Below, piece by piece: positions 62,206-64,000 of a DNA stretch of 64,000 nucleotides. The notes beneath the pieces are model-generated. The model did no database searches. It was not told the DNA's origin and saw nothing but the letters and a program-made list of their open reading frames with translations. Both the position numbers and the translations under genes were made by a program. Numbering within the stretch: position 1 is the stretch's first letter; each line of letters starts with the position of its first letter. This DNA comes from CAYFQB01 sp964345225 (GTDB lineage: Bacteria > Nitrospirota > Thermodesulfovibrionia > Thermodesulfovibrionales > UBA6898), in NCBI GenBank assembly GCA_964345225.1, contig CAYFQB010000021.1, forward strand, positions 42,593 through 106,592, given 5' to 3'.

Positions 62206-62448
62206 AGAATTAATTAAATCAATTAACAAGGCTTTTCTCTTGAGTGCCTTTAACTCTAACTCTCTTTTTGAAGCAAGTGATAGAGATTCAAATTCTTCAG
62301 AATAGAGTAACTTCCATGGACGTTTAGGCTTTGTGTATCTTGATCTACCCTGGTTATGTCTTAAAAGGCGTTCTTGAAGATTGTTAGTCTGTCCAATATA
62401 AAGGGAATTGTCTAATTGACTTTGCATGATGTAGATAAAATAAGACAT
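62197..62448 (-). CDS. Small GIY-YIG endonuclease-domain protein
   Basis: This 83-residue protein has YFIYIMQS and LYIGQTNNLQERLLRHNQG, the GIY-YIG core with Arg in place, plus a C-terminal ELELKALKRKALLIDL helix as in UPF0213-type single-domain nucleases. The ATG lies 8 bases after the CCA end of tRNA-Asp and has no ribosome-binding site. Its last codons and stop (SPG, TAG) come from a tRNA-Asp fragment. It thus sits between two tRNA-Asp copies on the same strand, a setting that suggests a mobile or homing-type unit inserted at this tRNA. Confidence 0.8.
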   Translation of the reverse strand: MSYFIYIMQSQLDNSLYIGQTNNLQERLLRHNQGRSRYTKPKRPWKLLYSEEFESLSLASKRELELKALKRKALLIDLINSPG

Positions 62449-62456
62449 AAAGGAAA

Positions 62457-62534
62457 TGGCGGGGCGGACGGGAATTGAACCCGCGACCTCCGGCGTGACA
62501 GGCCGGCGTTCTAACCGGGCTGAACTACCGCCCC
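62457..62534 (-). tRNA. tRNA-Asp (GTC)
   Basis: Acceptor GGGGCGG pairs with CCGCCCC; D arm GTTCAGCCCGGTTAGAAC; anticodon arm CCGGC-CTGTCAC-GCCGG with GTC anticodon; T arm GCGGGTTCAATTCCCGT; encoded GCCA end. All arms close, so it is probably functional. Partial copies flank it on both sides. Confidence 0.95.
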
Positions 62535-62555
62535 ATAGATAAATATAACAAAGCC

Positions 62556-62602
62556 TGCGACCTTCCCGATAAATCGGGGCGTTCTAACCGGGCTGAACTA
62601 CC
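62556..62602 (-). pseudogene. 5' half of a tRNA-Asp copy with palindrome instead of anticodon arm
   Basis: The minus strand reads GGTAGTTCAGCCCGGTTAG then AACG exactly as in tRNA-Asp, followed by CCCGATTTATCGGG in place of the anticodon arm and GGTCGC before similarity ends. It lacks both acceptor strands and the T arm. Confidence 0.8.
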
Positions 62603-62616
62603 TACCAAGAAAAAAA

Positions 62617-62677
62617 TGGCAGGCGGAACAGGGCTTGAACCTGTGCACCCAGCCTTGTAAGTACTCTACCTACCAGA
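62617..62677 (-). pseudogene. Degenerate tRNA-Val (TAC) copy
   Basis: The minus strand reads GGTAGAGTAC, TTACAAGGCT (3' half of an anticodon arm with TAC), GGGTGCACAGGTTCAAGCCC and TGTTCCGCCTGCCA with an encoded CCA. The 5' acceptor strand and the 5' half of the anticodon stem are missing, so it is not functional. Confidence 0.7.
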
Positions 62678-62837
62678 GATAAAAAATACCATATTTTAGA
62701 ATCTTATGGCAAATTTTCTCTTTATCGTTACTTAATGTTGTATTTTGTGAAAATTATTTTCCATAAAATAATCCATAATGCATTGTGATATATTAATTTT
62801 TTGTAAAATTATCTTTTTTACCCATTTACTAGATTCT

Positions 62838-62853
62838 TGTGACGAGGATCACA
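62838..62853. promoter_or_regulatory. CRP-type operator, class II position
   Basis: TGTGA-N6-TCACA at 62838-62853 is a perfect CRP consensus. A -10-like TATCAT at 62875-62880 would start transcription near 62887, placing the box centre at -41.5. It precedes the GEMM-I riboswitch by 85 bp. Confidence 0.75.
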
Positions 62854-62937
62854 GATTGTTATTCTCATTTTGATTATCATAATATCATTCTGGGATTTTT
62901 ACACTGTTCTTTGTCAGGAGAATTTTTAGAGATTGAT

Positions 62938-63027
62938 GTTTCCGAAAGGGTAAACCCTGGGTAACCAGGGGGCACAAAGCCACGAGTCCTATAATAGATC
63001 AAAGGATCGTCGGGTTTCCGAAGAAAC
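62938..63027 (+). ncRNA. GEMM-I cyclic-di-GMP riboswitch
   Basis: The aptamer has P1 GTTTC (62938-62942) with GAAAC (63023-63027), the conserved AGGGTAAACC, a P2 hairpin CCTGG-GTAA-CCAGG with a GNRA loop, GCACAAAGCCACGAGTCCTA, and P3 ACGA/TCGT with the tetraloop-receptor-like CCTA. Position 20 (Vc2 numbering) is G at 62949, as expected for c-di-GMP. A terminator follows at 63066. Confidence 0.85.
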
Positions 63028-63065
63028 AGGTTTATTCAGAACACATCTCTGGAAGAAATAAAAAA

Positions 63066-63099
63066 GCCTGTTTCGCATATCGGGAAACAGGCTTTTTTA
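63066..63099 (+). terminator. Riboswitch-controlled intrinsic terminator
   Basis: GCCTGTTTC (63066-63074) pairs with GAAACAGGC (63084-63092), followed by a T tract. GAAACAGG at 63023-63030, which includes the 3' strand of aptamer P1, is identical to the terminator 3' arm and can instead pair with 63067-63074 as an antiterminator. Confidence 0.88.
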
Positions 63100-63205
63100 T
63101 TGGTATTTGAAAATCTAAATTTTATGCCACAGGTCCATATTACTCAGTGTAATTACGGTACTATGGGCTGCATTTAGCACGGCAATAAAACTATTGGAGG
63201 TATAT

Positions 63206-64000
63206 ATGTTTCAAAATAATGCCTTAACAAGAAGTCTAAGGAATGATCTTCCATGTTTTTTCACACTTATCGTTCTCCCTCTTGTATTTTCCTTAACAAT
63301 CTTTCTTGTTTTTTTACCACAGAACGTTTATGCAGGTCAGGCAACGTTGAGTTGGGATGCACCAACCACGAATGTCGACGGGAGTCCGTTAACAGACCTT
63401 GCAGGATACAAGATCTATTATGGCACTTCCTCATCGAATTATTCCAAGGTTGTTGATGCTGGTAATGTTTTAACCTACGTAATAACAGACCTCAACGAAG
63501 GACAGACTTACTATTTTGCTGTTACTGCTTATGATACATCAGATAATGAAAGTGATTATTCCAATGAGGTAAGTAAAATAGTCAATACCTACTCGATAAC
63601 GGCAACAGCAGGACCAAACGGGACTATTTCACCGTCAGGTACGATAGTAGTAGATCACGGCACCTCACAGTCTTTCACGATTACACCGGATGCAGGGTAT
63701 TCTATCTCTGATCTGCTTGTTGACGGGTCATCAGTAGGTGCTGTATCAACATACACATTTACCAATGTGACAGATGACCATACCATCTCGGCTAGCTTTG
63801 CGATTAATACCTACTCGATAACGGCAACAGCAGGACCAAACGGGACTATTTCACCGTCAGGTACGATAGTAGTAGATCATGCCACCTCACAGTCTTTCAC
63901 GATTACACCGGATGCAGGGTATTCTATCTCTGATCTGCTTGTTGACGGGTCATCAGTAGGTGCTGTATCAACATACACATTTACCAATGTGACAGATGAC
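63206..64000 (+). CDS. Secreted FN3 protein with tandem InlB-B/Flg_new-type repeats, partial
   Basis: The ATG at 63206 follows TTGGAGG; the frame is open to the right window edge (265 codons). A long signal peptide (FFTLIVLPLVFSLTIFLVF, cleavage near VYAG) is followed by one FN3 domain (about 52-127; ATLSWDAPTTN, YKIYYGTSS, TYYFAVTAYDTSDNESDYSNE). From residue 127 two 74-residue repeats begin (YSITATAGPNGTISPSGTI, ITPDAGYSISDLLVDG, TYTFTNVTDDHTISASF). Such repeats occur in large bacterial surface proteins. Expression is controlled by a CRP box, a c-di-GMP riboswitch and its terminator. More repeats and an anchor may lie beyond the window. Confidence 0.9.
   Translation, partial: MFQNNALTRSLRNDLPCFFTLIVLPLVFSLTIFLVFLPQNVYAGQATLSWDAPTTNVDGSPLTDLAGYKIYYGTSSSNYSKVVDAGNVLTYVITDLNEGQTYYFAVTAYDTSDNESDYSNEVSKIVNTYSITATAGPNGTISPSGTIVVDHGTSQSFTITPDAGYSISDLLVDGSSVGAVSTYTFTNVTDDHTISASFAINTYSITATAGPNGTISPSGTIVVDHATSQSFTITPDAGYSISDLLVDGSSVGAVSTYTFTNVTDD
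63584..64000 (+). repeat. Tandem 222-bp coding repeat
   Basis: Unit 1 (63584-63805) and unit 2 (63806 to the window edge, 195 of 222 bp) are almost identical at the DNA level; the visible differences are in GATCACGGC versus GATCATGCC. Near identity including silent sites indicates recent duplication or gene conversion. Confidence 0.95.

Noticed and set aside
62556..62677. Additional functional tRNA genes
   Set aside because: Both tRNA-like stretches lack acceptor strands or anticodon stem halves and cannot fold into a full cloverleaf.
63253..63456. Open frame starting inside the secreted FN3 gene
   Set aside because: The other frame from 63206 has a signal peptide, FN3 domain and repeats and runs to the window edge.

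Overview
The window (64 kb, AT-rich) is a chromosomal segment of a Gram-negative, probably anaerobic bacterium. The gene families fit the Nitrospirota or Desulfobacterota best: XrtA/PEP-CTERM-type exopolysaccharide genes, GEMM riboswitches in front of secreted fibronectin-like proteins, a c-type cytochrome and sigma-54 regulators. The lineage is an inference from gene content, not from a marker-gene search.

Layout. 1-10 kb holds housekeeping and redox genes: apbE (partial), a short uvrA, a B12-binding radical SAM protein, a NifU-domain protein, a DUF1573-cytochrome c gene with an in-frame UGA and a SECIS-like hairpin, an exported pcm and a membrane spermidine-synthase-like protein. 10.5-14.6 kb is regulatory: a sigma-54-promoted kinase/NtrC pair, a receiver lacking its phosphoacceptor Asp, a decayed prsT and a NusG-family antiterminator. 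15-47.9 kb is one large exopolysaccharide locus: export protein, chain-length protein, tyrosine autokinase, outer-membrane barrel, ExeA-like ATPase, YvcK, initiating sugar transferase, a WbpB/D/E-like amino-sugar set plus WecB, FemAB, ATP-grasp, methyltransferase, deacetylase, a MiaB-like radical SAM enzyme, flippase, heparinase-type lyase, three glycosyltransferases, ligase/polymerase and beta-helix protein. It carries several gene relics and a frameshifted cysC. 48-51 kb is a three-gene ABC-2 exporter. 51-58.5 kb is regulatory: an FN3 lipoprotein behind a GEMM-like riboswitch, a Crp/Fnr regulator, PrsK, PrsR and a GAF/kinase/HD-GYP-like chimera. 59.5-61.6 kb carries ubiA/ubiX-type genes and a small Zn-type protein. 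61.6-62.7 kb has cspA, one intact tRNA-Asp and three broken tRNAs around a GIY-YIG gene. The window ends in a second riboswitch-controlled FN3 and repeat protein.

How it fits together. The locus looks like a regulated surface-polymer factory. PrsK/PrsR, the sigma-54 pair and the NusG-like protein probably drive polysaccharide synthesis. The Crp-type regulator at 52.0 kb has a CRP-like recognition helix, and three TGTGA-N6-TCACA sites are visible: before its own gene, before the secreted beta-helix gene, and before the final secreted protein. Two of these sites sit about 90 bp upstream of GEMM-class riboswitches with terminators that control FN3 proteins. One aptamer keeps the c-di-GMP-type G at position 20. 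The other has A there, the feature associated with cGAMP-responsive GEMM-Ib switches. No exosortase gene is present in the window.

Non-coding DNA is unusual. It includes dispersed word-like repeats, a 161-bp element with terminal inverted repeats, TCCCGA...TCGGGA palindromes and fragments of genes duplicated within the locus. The most notable single observations are the putative selenocysteine-containing DUF1573-cytochrome, the twin CRP-box/riboswitch/FN3 units, and the tRNA-Asp copies whose anticodon arms are replaced by palindromes next to a GIY-YIG gene.
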